This document shows, one piece after another, positions 18,358-27,750 of a stretch of 64,000 bases of DNA. The translations under genes were made by a program, and so were the position numbers. This DNA is from Streptococcus thermophilus (GTDB lineage Bacteria > Actinomycetota > Actinomycetes > Mycobacteriales > Mycobacteriaceae), in the NCBI GenBank assembly GCA_900618065.1, contig UYIL01000003.1:1302001-1366000 (forward strand). The letters are read 5' to 3'. The stretch's first letter is position 1. Every line of letters begins with the position of its first letter. The notes beneath the pieces are model-generated. The model was not told the DNA's origin. It did no database searches and worked only from the letters and a program-made list of their open reading frames with translations.

Positions 18358-18425
18358 GCCCACTAGGGTAGCGCGGTTGGTGCCAGACACGCCGTTGGCC
18401 GTCCGCGAAAGCGTAAGACCGCGTC

Positions 18426-18431
18426 TAGGCT
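18426..18431 (+). promoter_or_regulatory. Predicted -10 box, leaderless dgt
   Basis: TAGGCT lies 8 nt before ATG 18440, without a ribosome-binding site. Confidence 0.45.
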
Positions 18432-18439
18432 CGTGAGCG

Positions 18440-19714
18440 ATGGCTTACCAGTATGAACCTGCCGACACCGCTAGGCGCGTCACGGAGGGGGAAAAGGGCT
18501 CGCAGCTCGCCGAGGGCGTGGAGACCCGTGACGCGTTCTCCCGGGACCGGGCGCGCGTGCTCCATTCGGCGGCACTGCGCCGGCTCGCCGATAAGACGCA
18601 GGTTGTCGGCCCGCGCGACGGCGACACTCCGCGTACACGGCTGACGCACTCGCTTGAGGTCGCGCAAATCGCGCGCGGAATCGGCTCCGGGCTGGGCCTC
18701 AATCCGGACCTGTGTGAGATGGCGGGGCTCACGCACGACATTGGCCACCCGCCGTACGGCCACAACGGAGAAGTTGCGCTCAACGCGCTCGCGCAGGGCT
18801 GTGGCGGCTTTGAGGGCAACGCCCAGACGCTGCGCATTCTCACGCGCCTTGAGCCGAAATTGCTGATCCGCGGCACATCCCACGGCCTCAACCTCACCCG
18901 CGCCGCCCTCGACGCAGCCTGCAAGTACCCGCGCACGCGGACCAACCCGGACGGTACCGTGAACAGGAAGTACGGTGCCTACGACGAGGACGCGGAGATC
19001 CTCGCGTGGCTGCGTGAAGGCCACGTTGACGATCGTCCGCCAATGGAGGCGCAGGTGATGGACTGCTCCGACGACATCGCCTACAGCGTCCACGACGTCG
19101 AAGACGGCATCCTGTCCGGCCGCATCACGCTCAAGGTGCTGTGGGACCTCGTGGAGCTGGCAGCGCTCGCGCAGAAGGGTGCGGCGGCATTTGGCGGTAC
19201 TGCCGAGGAGCTTATCGACGCCGCCGCCCGCCTCCGTTCCCTCCCCACCGTGTGCGAAGCTGCCGATTTCGACTACTCGCTCCAGGGGTATGTGAACCTG
19301 AAGCGGATGACGTCGGAGCTGGTCGGCCGCTATGTCGGAGCGGTCGTCTCCGCCACGCTCGCGGCCAACCCCGACGGCGCGAAACTGGGCCGCATGCACG
19401 GCGAATTGGTCATCCCGCCTGAACCGGAGGCAGAGGTTCGACTGCTCAAGACGGTCGCTGTGCTCTACGTGATGGATATGCCGGCCCACATCGCGCGGCA
19501 GGACCGGCAGCGCGACCGAATTACCCGCGTCTATGACTACCTGCTGGCGGGTGCGCCGGGCACTTTGGACACGATGTTCGCGGCATGGTGGGCAGAAGCT
19601 TCGACCGATGCGCAGCGCCAGCGCGTCATCATCGACCAGATCGCCTCGATGACGGAATCGCGTTTGGAGCGCACCGCGAAGAAGGCCGACGGCCTCGCCG
19701 GCTTCTTCACCTAG
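18440..19714 (+). CDS. dgt: Deoxyguanosinetriphosphate triphosphohydrolase-like protein
   Basis: A 424-residue HD-domain dNTPase that releases triphosphate from dNTPs. Visible motifs are RVLHSAALRRLADKTQV at the start of the fold, the H of RLTHSLEVAQIARG, and the metal-binding HD in GLTHDIGHPPYGHNGE, followed by MDCSDDIAYSVHDVED. All metal ligands are in place. The order dgt then dnaG is conserved in actinobacteria; here an accessory gene and the RNase-like gene separate them. The start is supported by a leaderless -10 box. Confidence 0.93.
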   Translation: MAYQYEPADTARRVTEGEKGSQLAEGVETRDAFSRDRARVLHSAALRRLADKTQVVGPRDGDTPRTRLTHSLEVAQIARGIGSGLGLNPDLCEMAGLTHDIGHPPYGHNGEVALNALAQGCGGFEGNAQTLRILTRLEPKLLIRGTSHGLNLTRAALDAACKYPRTRTNPDGTVNRKYGAYDEDAEILAWLREGHVDDRPPMEAQVMDCSDDIAYSVHDVEDGILSGRITLKVLWDLVELAALAQKGAAAFGGTAEELIDAAARLRSLPTVCEAADFDYSLQGYVNLKRMTSELVGRYVGAVVSATLAANPDGAKLGRMHGELVIPPEPEAEVRLLKTVAVLYVMDMPAHIARQDRQRDRITRVYDYLLAGAPGTLDTMFAAWWAEASTDAQRQRVIIDQIASMTESRLERTAKKADGLAGFFT

Positions 19715-19749
19715 GCATTAGGCATGAGGCATGGGGCGGTGGGGGCAGC

Positions 19750-19777
19750 GTAGGGTCCATCCCGAACTGAGTCACTC
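19750..19777. repeat. Family A repeat, left boundary of an accessory gene
   Basis: GCGTAGGGTCCATCCCGAAC at 19749-19768 is the same, but for one base, as the reverse complement of the outer right arm of the element at 20876-20982 (GCGTAGGGTCTATCCCGAAC). The two lie at opposite ends of the 19819-20817 gene in inverted orientation, 1.2 kb apart. Confidence 0.75.
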
Positions 19778-19818
19778 CTTTAACACTGGTCCCGCCTTGG
19801 GGTGTAAACGGCTCGCAT

Positions 19819-20817
19819 TCAGGGTGTCCCACCTCCGTACCTGAGCTTTTCCCCGCGTATCCGCCGCACAAAAGCCGTCTTGCTGTGCGTGACTTGGTCT
19901 GTAGTGAAGAAGATGATCCGGTAGCCCCGCTCGGTAGCGCATAGGTGGGGTGTCTGTGGTGAGGGGATTGGAGCTGTGGTCCAGCTGTTGGCGGGGAGGT
20001 GGAGCGGATCGTCGTCGATAAGCACAATGAGGCGGCTATCGACGACGATGGGCGCGGTCCACCCCTCTCCCAGATCAACGTTGCCCCGCACCCACATGCC
20101 GTCCTCTGCTATCCACGCGTAGGCCAGGCAGGTTCCAAAGTCGGAAAACTGCGCTGGGGACCAGTTATCGGAGACAGGCAGGCGGTGGTTTCGGGGGAGG
20201 GGATCCTCGAAAGATTGGTTGTAGGCGACTATCTCCTTAAGGGCGACACCGCTATTGAGCAGAGAATTAACAGCGAGAAATCCTCCCACCCGGCCTTCGA
20301 GACGGTGAAGATCAATGCTTGTGCGTAGAGGTGTAGTCGTGCGGACGCCATCAAGCTCAACAATGTCGTCGTCCTTGATCGGGAACTGATGGTAGCGAGT
20401 CAGCGGTGGCCACTTCGATTTCGGAGGCACCGAGCCAGAAGGGAGCACAAGATCCACTGGGCCGCCGCCGGGGGTTGGAGCCCACATACCGTGTTGTGCT
20501 GCGGCCCACCGCCCGACCAAGACAGCTTTCCGTGTTGCCAGAACAGCGGCGGCGCCACGCACGGTTTCCTTTTCATGGGTTGGCAGACCGCGGAACCACG
20601 CCTGATCAACTAGCGCCTTATCGGCTACGAGGGACATCGGCCGATCCGCTACGGCTTGTTCATGAGCCTTGTTGCCGGACCAATAGAGACTCGTGGCTCT
20701 GAGCTCTTGGTAGAGACGGTGGCGTAGCTCAGCGGCGCGATCGGCACGCTCGGAGCCGAGAAGATGGCGCAGCTGGTGATCCCCGATGTTCCCCATGCAT
20801 TGATTGTGAATGTTCAC
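19819..20817 (-). CDS. Accessory AbiEi/DUF559-like protein (degraded nuclease fold)
   Basis: A 332-residue protein resembling actinobacterial proteins annotated as AbiEi-antitoxin-domain or DUF559 (Vsr-type nuclease fold) proteins. A helical N-terminal part leads to a middle domain (AVLVGRWAAAQHGMWAPTPG; VDLVLPSGSVPP; LDGVRTTTPLRTSIDLHRLE) with the pattern of AbiEi proteins. The C-terminal part shows GNVDLGEGW and LIVLIDDDPLH, where nuclease members usually have VExDG; the Glu position is Leu here, so catalysis is doubtful. ATG 20817 is taken; ATG 20796 is possible. It is lower in GC than its neighbours and bracketed by family A repeats, suggesting horizontal gain. No partner toxin gene is adjacent. 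Confidence 0.7.
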   Translation of the reverse strand: MNIHNQCMGNIGDHQLRHLLGSERADRAAELRHRLYQELRATSLYWSGNKAHEQAVADRPMSLVADKALVDQAWFRGLPTHEKETVRGAAAVLATRKAVLVGRWAAAQHGMWAPTPGGGPVDLVLPSGSVPPKSKWPPLTRYHQFPIKDDDIVELDGVRTTTPLRTSIDLHRLEGRVGGFLAVNSLLNSGVALKEIVAYNQSFEDPLPRNHRLPVSDNWSPAQFSDFGTCLAYAWIAEDGMWVRGNVDLGEGWTAPIVVDSRLIVLIDDDPLHLPANSWTTAPIPSPQTPHLCATERGYRIIFFTTDQVTHSKTAFVRRIRGEKLRYGGGTP

Positions 20818-20875
20818 GCCGCTCTTCGCTAGGTCCCTGCATGGAATCCGGGCAAGGTTGAGTGGTGGCTTTGGG

Positions 20876-20982
20876 GGAGACTAGGGCCCATCCCGAACTC
20901 AATAACATGTGCCACTTGAGGTTCTTGGAGCCTTTGGGGGAAGGGTGGCAGCTGTTACTCGGTTCGGGATAGACCCTACGCT
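20876..20982. repeat. Family A inverted repeat element, right boundary
   Basis: The left arm TAGGGCCCATCCCGAACTCA and on to GCCACTT (20882-20917) pairs with the right arm from AAGGGTGGCAGCTGTTACTC to TAGACCCTACG (20941-20980); the loop is ~23 bp. It lies between the accessory gene (start 20817) and the RNase-like gene. Confidence 0.8.
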
Positions 20983-21034
20983 CTCGGGCGCGGGGTGTGC
21001 CTCAAGCTTAACGACGGCTCATCCGGTCCTAGCG

Positions 21035-21448
21035 CTACTCCACGGTGGGATTCTTGATTTCGCAGTAGCTCTCGTGGTGATTCGGCGTATAGAAGTAGAC
21101 CTTTGGGTCTTGGGCGTCTTCGCCGCCGGTGACGATGCGCCGTTCACCGCGGTGGCCCAGACCCGGGGTGGTCACCGTGTACGTGTGGTAAAACCCACGG
21201 TCTTGCTCGGGGAGTGCGTTGTCGGGGTTATCAAAGACGGCATCGTCGTCCTCGTATTCGAACGGCCCGCCCGCTTGGATGTCAGAAATGGTCGAATACG
21301 CTTCGGCGGGGATGTCGTTGGAATTGCAGGCGGGGATGTCGTCATCGTTAAGCACTGCGTAAACGAGGGCAACCGTTGTGATGACCGCGAACGCGATCAG
21401 GATCGGCAGCACTACCGAGTGCCTGCGCGCGTCGCTAGCTTCCGCCAT
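21035..21448 (-). CDS. Membrane-anchored RNase Sa/N1-type protein, catalytic Glu replaced
   Basis: A 137-residue protein of the microbial guanyl-specific ribonuclease family. A membrane segment (SVVLPILIAFAVITTVALVY, residues 11-30) is followed by the RNase domain with GGPFEYEDDDAVFDN, LPEQDRGFYHTYTVTTPG, HRGERRIVTG and TPNHHESY. In RNase Sa the catalytic triad is Glu54, Arg65 and His85, in YYHEYTV, RGTRRI and GDHY. Arg and His are present, but the Glu position is Thr89 (codon ACG), so the classical general base is missing. ATG 21448 gives a short tail before the anchor; the ORF continues to 21598 upstream but would run into dnaG. It diverges from dnaG by 58 bp. Confidence 0.85.
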   Translation of the reverse strand: MAEASDARRHSVVLPILIAFAVITTVALVYAVLNDDDIPACNSNDIPAEAYSTISDIQAGGPFEYEDDDAVFDNPDNALPEQDRGFYHTYTVTTPGLGHRGERRIVTGGEDAQDPKVYFYTPNHHESYCEIKNPTVE

Positions 21449-21493
21449 GGCCAATATCGTAGCGCACTGCGCGTGGGTGTCCGGGTGCGCGGG

Positions 21494-21499
21494 TACTAT
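21494..21499 (+). promoter_or_regulatory. Predicted -10 box, leaderless dnaG
   Basis: TACTAT lies 7 nt before ATG 21507; no ribosome-binding site is visible. Confidence 0.5.
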
Positions 21500-21506
21500 G
21501 TGCGCC

Positions 21507-23426
21507 ATGGCTAGGGGCAGAATTCCGGATAGTGACATTGAGGCTATCCGCGAGCGCGCCAACATTGCGGACATCGTGGGGGAGTACGTCCAGCTCAAGC
21601 CGGCCGGGCATGATTCCTTAAAGGGCTTGTCACCCTTTAAAGACGAGAAGACTCCGTCGTTCCACGTGCGCCCCGCCCGCGGTTACTACCACTGCTTCTC
21701 CACCGGCAAAGGCGGCGATGTCTTTTCCTTCATGATGGAGATGGAGCAGCTGTCTTTCCCCGAAGCTGTGGAGGCTGTCGCCGAAGAGATCGGCTACCAC
21801 ATCAACTACCAGGGCGGATCCACCGGCGCCCGCGATGTGAAGCCCGGCACCCGCGCACGTTTGCTAGCCGCCAACAAGGCCGCGCACGAGTTCTACCGCG
21901 AGCAGCTAGAGACCCCGGAAGCCGAGCCCGGCCGGCGCTTCCTGCTCGACCGCGGCTTTGACAAAGACACCATTTACCATTTCGAATGCGGTTACGCTCC
22001 TGACGGCTGGGACACGTTGACTAAGCATCTGCTGCGCAAGGGGTTCGATGCCCAGGAGCTGCAGGAGGCGGGCTTGTCCACGATGGGGCGCCGCGGTCCC
22101 ATCGATAAGTTCCGCCGCCGCCTGCTGTGGCCCATCAAGGATGTCGCCGGCAACGTGATCGGTTTCGGTGCCCGCAAGCTGTTCGATGACGACACCATGG
22201 GCAAGTACATGAACACCCAGGACACGATGCTCTATCACAAGTCCAAGGTGCTTTTCGGCCTCGATTTGGCGAAGAAGAACATCGCACAAGGCCACCAGTG
22301 CGTCGTGGTCGAGGGCTACACCGATGTCATGGCGATGCACGCCGCCGGCATCACCACCGCTGTCGCTGCGTGCGGCACGGCCTTTGGCAAGGACCACATG
22401 AGCATCATCCGCCGCCTCATGCTGGATGACAATTACTTCCGTGGTGAGCTCATCTACACCTTCGACGGTGATGAGGCTGGACAGAAAGCCGCCATGCGCG
22501 CCTTTGAAGGCGATCAGCAATTCACCGGCCAGTCCTTTGTCGCCGTTGCCCCGGAGGGCATGGACCCGTGTGATCTGCGTATGGCCAAGGGCGATTCCGC
22601 GGTGCGGAATCTGGTGGCCAGTCGCGTGCCCATGTTCGAGTTCGTCATTGAATCGCTGCTCAAGGATTACCCGCTGGACACTCCGGAAGGGCGGTTGCAA
22701 GCTTTGCGGCGCACTGTCCCCGTCGTCGCTCAGATCCGCGACACCCCGCTGCAAACCGAGTACGCCCGCCAGCTCGCCGGATGGGTTGGCTGGCCGGACC
22801 CGAACGAAGTGATCCGCCAGGTCCGCCAGGAGGCGAAGACCCCGTCGAACAAAGGCAACAAGCGCACCGCATGGGAGAGTGCTACCCCCGCTAGCACTGA
22901 TGGCGGTTCCGGAGCGCCGGGCGCTCCCGCTTTCCCGGTGCCTAACCCGCAGGACCCGCGCCTGTGGGCCCAACGTGAGGCCATCAAGGTCGCGCTGCAG
23001 TACCCGGATGCTGCCGGCAGCTACTTCGACGGCATCAACCCGGACGCATTCACCGACCCGGCGTACCGGGCCGTACGTGATGCGATGGCGAAGGTGGGTG
23101 GGGCGGCCAACGCCGGCGCGTCAGATACTGCAGGCCCGGCGTGGATCGCCAATGTCGCCGCCGAAATGGTGGACGTGGCCGGCCGCAACTTCGTCTCTGA
23201 ACTTGCGGTTGAGGAAATTCATGCAGAAGACCCCAGTGCTTACGCTGACTCTGTACTTTCCCGCCTTCAGGAGGTCCGGGTGGGCAACCAGATCGCGCAG
23301 CTGAAGTCGCAGCTGCAGCGGATGAGGCCGAGCGACGACGAGATGGCGTACAACGCCTTGTTCTCTGACCTGGTCGCGCTGGAGCAGGCGCGCAGGGAAC
23401 TCAATGACCGTGCGTTCCGTGGATGA
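21507..23426 (+). CDS. dnaG: DNA primase DnaG with degenerate zinc-binding domain
   Basis: A 639-residue primase that makes RNA primers at the replication fork. The N-terminal domain reads LSPFKDEKTPSFHV ... YYHCFSTGKGGD. The usual CHC2 ligands are C-P-F-H and C-F-G-C, so Ser42, Lys45 and Thr66 replace three of the four zinc ligands and only Cys63 remains. The TOPRIM core is intact (VVVEGYTDVMAMHAAG; YTFDGDEAGQKAAMRA), and the C-terminal helical DnaB-interaction region follows. The start at 21507 (MARGRIPD) matches the family and follows a -10 box by 7 nt; the ORF opens 43 codons earlier. The next gene, mazG, begins around the stop codon. Confidence 0.95.
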   Translation: MARGRIPDSDIEAIRERANIADIVGEYVQLKPAGHDSLKGLSPFKDEKTPSFHVRPARGYYHCFSTGKGGDVFSFMMEMEQLSFPEAVEAVAEEIGYHINYQGGSTGARDVKPGTRARLLAANKAAHEFYREQLETPEAEPGRRFLLDRGFDKDTIYHFECGYAPDGWDTLTKHLLRKGFDAQELQEAGLSTMGRRGPIDKFRRRLLWPIKDVAGNVIGFGARKLFDDDTMGKYMNTQDTMLYHKSKVLFGLDLAKKNIAQGHQCVVVEGYTDVMAMHAAGITTAVAACGTAFGKDHMSIIRRLMLDDNYFRGELIYTFDGDEAGQKAAMRAFEGDQQFTGQSFVAVAPEGMDPCDLRMAKGDSAVRNLVASRVPMFEFVIESLLKDYPLDTPEGRLQALRRTVPVVAQIRDTPLQTEYARQLAGWVGWPDPNEVIRQVRQEAKTPSNKGNKRTAWESATPASTDGGSGAPGAPAFPVPNPQDPRLWAQREAIKVALQYPDAAGSYFDGINPDAFTDPAYRAVRDAMAKVGGAANAGASDTAGPAWIANVAAEMVDVAGRNFVSELAVEEIHAEDPSAYADSVLSRLQEVRVGNQIAQLKSQLQRMRPSDDEMAYNALFSDLVALEQARRELNDRAFRG

Positions 23427-23461
23427 GCCTGACAAGGGGTCTGACCGCTAACATCGTTTCC

Positions 23462-24082
23462 ATGAGCGTTCTGGTTTTGGATCCCCGGTGGCCGGACTTG
23501 ATCTCCATCGGTGTCGCTGGCCGAGTGAGGGGCCCTGTCATCTTCACTGAAGAGGTGCCCATTGCGGCTCGGTGGAACTTCGGTGACCTCGTTCGTGGTG
23601 AGGATGCTGAAGGGGAGGGGTGGCTGGTCACAACCGATTTACATGATCCCGCTGTGCAAGAACGCGTGGAGGCGGGTGAGGAACTCGTTCAGGTGTCCTC
23701 GCTGTTGGATCCTGTCAACCAGGCGCAGCGCGTCATGCGCGCGGCGCGCTCTCGCGGGGAATGGGAGATGAGCCAGACCCACGAGTCGTTGTTGGAATAC
23801 CTAGAGCAGGAAGCGGCCGAGTTCGCGGACGCGGTCCGCACCGACAAGGGCGACGAGGAGTTGAAAAAGGAGCTCTCAGACCTGCTTTTGCAGGTGCTTT
23901 TTCACGCTGAGATCGCAGAACAGCGCGGTGCCTTCGCATTTCCGGATGTGGCTCAGGCGTTCGTGGACAAGATGAAAAGCCGTGCGCCGTATCTTTTCAA
24001 CGGCAGCACCGGCACCGTGGACAAAGCCGAACAGGACCGGTTGTGGGCGGAAGGGAAGAAGCGGGAGATGACGGGGGGTTAG
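23462..24082 (+). CDS. mazG: MazG-type nucleotide pyrophosphohydrolase
   Basis: A 206-residue protein with a short N-terminal domain beginning SVLVLDPRWPDLISIG, as in actinobacterial MazG. A single MazG helical domain follows, with EYLEQEAAEFADAV and ELKKELSDLLLQVLFHAEIAEQ, supplying the ExxE-12-ExxD metal site. It hydrolyses aberrant or excess NTPs to NMPs. E. coli MazG has two such domains; the actinobacterial form keeps one. ATG 23462 is chosen on family N-terminus; ATG 23423, overlapping the dnaG stop, is in frame and could serve through coupling. Confidence 0.9.
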   Translation: MSVLVLDPRWPDLISIGVAGRVRGPVIFTEEVPIAARWNFGDLVRGEDAEGEGWLVTTDLHDPAVQERVEAGEELVQVSSLLDPVNQAQRVMRAARSRGEWEMSQTHESLLEYLEQEAAEFADAVRTDKGDEELKKELSDLLLQVLFHAEIAEQRGAFAFPDVAQAFVDKMKSRAPYLFNGSTGTVDKAEQDRLWAEGKKREMTGG

Positions 24083-24104
24083 GTGCCGTCGTTAAGCGCT
24101 TGCT

Positions 24105-24542
24105 TTAGCGGCTGCTCTCTGGTGCGACCGCTGGCAGAATGTCGCGCAGCTCAGGCAGTCCAGCGTCGGCGGACAGCTTCGAGGCGAAGGCGACGGCCTC
24201 GCTTTCGGGGGTGACGGGATCCGGCTTGACGGCGCCGCACTCCAGTGCGCGGTCGCCGAGCGCGTTGATGGTCGGGGCGGTCAGCAGCGCGAGGCGGGCA
24301 TCGGTGCGTGTCTGCTCGGTGAGAGAGTTCACGAGCTGGCCACGAGTGGTGTCAGGACCAGCCAACTGGGAGCCGCGAAGCACAGTTTTCATCGCGTTGC
24401 AGTCTAGGGTGGCGATGTTGCCGTTGAGGATCTTGGTGAGGGAGTACAGGTCATTCTGTGCCTCAGCTTGAGTAGCGCCGAATGCGCCGGTGGCGGCGAC
24501 AGCGGCGAGTGCAGTGGCGATAGCGGCGGAACGGAAACGCAT
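24105..24542 (-). CDS. Secreted protein, PorB/PorC-like outer-membrane porin candidate
   Basis: A 145-residue secreted protein. The signal peptide MRFRSAAIATALAAVAATGA is cleaved near AEAQ. The mature part is helical, with two cysteines about 60 residues apart (LDCNAMK; LECGAVKPDP). In C. glutamicum the anion-channel genes porB and porC lie in this place, between mazG and the transglycosylase-like gene upstream of eno. The small size, signal peptide, Cys spacing and the motif ALECGAVKPDP fit as I remember them. These porins sit in the mycolate outer membrane. ATG 24542 has AAAGGA before it; the ORF opens at 24614. The identification rests mainly on synteny. Confidence 0.65.
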   Translation of the reverse strand: MRFRSAAIATALAAVAATGAFGATQAEAQNDLYSLTKILNGNIATLDCNAMKTVLRGSQLAGPDTTRGQLVNSLTEQTRTDARLALLTAPTINALGDRALECGAVKPDPVTPESEAVAFASKLSADAGLPELRDILPAVAPESSR

Positions 24543-24710
24543 GGTTTGAGTCCTTTCAAGCCTTGCGGCAGGGAGGGGGAGTGCGGGAACGAATAGAGGT
24601 CCTTTCGGGATCAAATGTTGATACTACAGGGACTCTTGGGAAAATTGTTACTACAGGTGCGACTTCTTCGGCGGCGTTTTGCGGATGCAGGGATTAGGGA
24701 ATGGGCGCGG

Positions 24711-24716
24711 TAGAGT
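24711..24716 (+). promoter_or_regulatory. Predicted -10 box, leaderless transglycosylase-like gene
   Basis: TAGAGT lies 8 nt before GTG 24725 and would overlap translation if the upstream ATG 24701 were used, which decides the start. Confidence 0.5.
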
Positions 24717-24724
24717 GTCCGATC

Positions 24725-25567
24725 GTGACTTCGCCCCGCTACTACGCCCCCACATCACCGCCGCCGCGGCGGCGCAACGATCGTGCCGGCGGGTGTGGGT
24801 GCGGTGCAGTGCTGGTCGTGGTGATGGCGATTGTGCTCATCATCGCGATCATCTTCTGGCTGTTCAGCATCATGGGCAACCCGGTGACCCAGCAGAAGCG
24901 TCAACCGGTCCCTGCGGACGTCCCGCCTGCGGCAGCGCAATCGCCGCCGCTTATCGACGTTCATGCACCCGGCCGCACATCCGACCTCCTGGCGGAGTGG
25001 GCAGCCCCGATCGCCGAGGCCACCGGTATCGACCCTCAGGCAGTGCGTGCCTACGGCAACGCCGAGCTCATCGCCCGCGATGCGTGGCCGACCTGCAACC
25101 TGCACTGGAATACGCTCGCTGGCATCGGTTGGGTGGAAACGCGTCACGGCACCTACACCGGCAGGATGTTCGACCCGGCTCGCCTGAACGACAGCGGTGT
25201 TGCGGACCCCGCCATCATCGGGCCCGCGCTGGACGGAAGTGAAGGTTTCGCGCGTATCGACGACACCGACGACGGCCATTTTGACAATGACACCGAGTTC
25301 GACCGTGCCGTCGGGCCAATGCAGTTCATTCCCGAGTCTTGGTCCCGCTACAGCCGCGACGCGAACGGCGACGGCTACGCCGACCCCCAACAGATCGATG
25401 ATGCGGCTTTGACCGCCGCCAACTTGCTCTGCTTCGGTGGACGCGACCTGTCCACACCGGAAGACTGGCAGGCGGCGATTCTGGGGTACAACCACTCCAA
25501 CGACTACGTCATCCGTGTCCGCGACGCCGCCGCGAACTACGCGCTGGGACAGCCTGCGCATCGCTAA
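24725..25567 (+). CDS. Membrane-anchored lytic murein transglycosylase (MltB-like)
   Basis: A 280-residue protein. It starts with a Pro/Arg-rich cytoplasmic stretch and one membrane segment (VLVVVMAIVLIIAIIFWLFS). The linker is Pro/Ala rich. The outer domain is of the SLT_2/MltB type: NLHWNTLAGIGWVETRHGTY, with the catalytic Glu in WVET, then VGPMQFIPESWSRY, and ILGYNHSNDYV near the end. It would cleave peptidoglycan glycan strands. A calcium-loop-like DANGDGYADPQQ stretch is also typical of these proteins. GTG 24725 is preferred over ATG 24701 from the -10 position. The same gene lies upstream of eno in other corynebacteria. Confidence 0.87.
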   Translation: MTSPRYYAPTSPPPRRRNDRAGGCGCGAVLVVVMAIVLIIAIIFWLFSIMGNPVTQQKRQPVPADVPPAAAQSPPLIDVHAPGRTSDLLAEWAAPIAEATGIDPQAVRAYGNAELIARDAWPTCNLHWNTLAGIGWVETRHGTYTGRMFDPARLNDSGVADPAIIGPALDGSEGFARIDDTDDGHFDNDTEFDRAVGPMQFIPESWSRYSRDANGDGYADPQQIDDAALTAANLLCFGGRDLSTPEDWQAAILGYNHSNDYVIRVRDAAANYALGQPAHR

Positions 25568-25710
25568 TGGCATCGCTGTTCGCCGATCGTTGGTGGTTGG
25601 GTTCGGTAGACTAACCGGCGGGCACTGTTCCGGGGGATGCAGTGTGCAGCATCATTGCCCCTATTTAGTGTCGTCCTTGCTAGCATTTAGTGCACAAGAA
25701 GAAGACTTCA

Positions 25711-25926
25711 ATGCCGAGACCTAAACATCCCGATAAAGATCTAGAAGCGGTTCTTCGTTCTGCCGAGAAGCAAGGTTGGAAGATCGAGAAGCGGAAGTAC
25801 TTCAAGATGAAGTGCCCCTGCGGAAAGCACATCAAGACCGTGCATATGACTCCTTCCAATCCGAAATACTGTCGCGAGCTAATTCAACAACTTGAGCGAG
25901 CCACCTGTTGGGAGGAGGAGCAATGA
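25711..25926 (+). CDS. Small HicA-like protein, possible toxin of a two-gene module
   Basis: A 71-residue basic protein with the layout of the HicA/dsRBD-like fold: KDLEAVLRSAEKQGWKIEKR, then YFKMKCPCGKHIKTVHMTPS and a final helix ELIQQLER. HicA toxins use a His after the second strand; here a CPCG turn and KTVHM follow instead, so the active site, if any, is different. ATG 25711 was chosen; GTG 25690 is in frame but only 3 nt after a TAGCAT -10-like hexamer. The stop overlaps the next ATG (ATGA), a strong sign of a coupled pair. The stretch is clearly lower in GC than its neighbours, which suggests transfer. Confidence 0.65.
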   Translation: MPRPKHPDKDLEAVLRSAEKQGWKIEKRKYFKMKCPCGKHIKTVHMTPSNPKYCRELIQQLERATCWEEEQ

Positions 25927-26237
25927 CATCCGTCATTCTGATCGAAGGTGCATACGAACGTCCGAAAGGTAGCACCGAGGAGTTTGACGTTTTTCTGGAT
26001 CGGGTGCTTGACGAGTTCTACGAGATCGGTGTCGAGGCCGATTACTTGGCCGATATGGAAACGCTCAGGGCGGAGTGGACAATCACTGTCGGATCGAAGG
26101 GGTTGGACGCACTTATTGAGGCCTCTACTGCACTCCGTACAGCCCTTCACGCCTCGAAGTGCTCCACGCACGATTGGGTCAGCCGCGATGAGCTAAAAGC
26201 GATCGCGGCGAACGAATCAGAATTGAGCGTGGTCTAG
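25923..26237 (+). CDS. Small acidic protein, possible antitoxin partner
   Basis: A 104-residue acidic, helical protein starting MTSVILIEGAYERPKGSTEE. It overlaps the preceding basic protein by 4 bp, with GGAGGAGGAGCA as ribosome-binding site. The basic-first, acidic-second order with overlap is that of toxin-antitoxin modules such as hicAB, but no DNA-binding or HicB motif is recognised. It may equally be an immunity or unrelated partner protein. A hairpin terminator follows. Confidence 0.6.
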   Translation: MTSVILIEGAYERPKGSTEEFDVFLDRVLDEFYEIGVEADYLADMETLRAEWTITVGSKGLDALIEASTALRTALHASKCSTHDWVSRDELKAIAANESELSVV

Positions 26238-26248
26238 TAGCCAAAAGA

Positions 26249-26284
26249 AGCCCGTTCTGGAACGTGATCGCTTCGAGACGGGCT
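26249..26284 (+). terminator. Hairpin after the small two-gene module
   Basis: AGCCCGTTCTGGAACG faces CGCTTCGAGACGGGCT as an imperfect stem. No long T run follows. It separates the module from eno. Confidence 0.55.
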
Positions 26285-26325
26285 AGGCGTAATGCGCAAC
26301 GTTGATAAGCAGAACCTGCGCGTGA

Positions 26326-27660
<1,335 letters not shown>

Positions 27661-27750
27661 CGGTTCGTTTCCAGAGCAATTCTCTGTACTCCGCCCCGCA
27701 GCGCGTCGCGCCGGGTCGAGGGGTGGCCGCGAGTACACTTCGTATTCACT

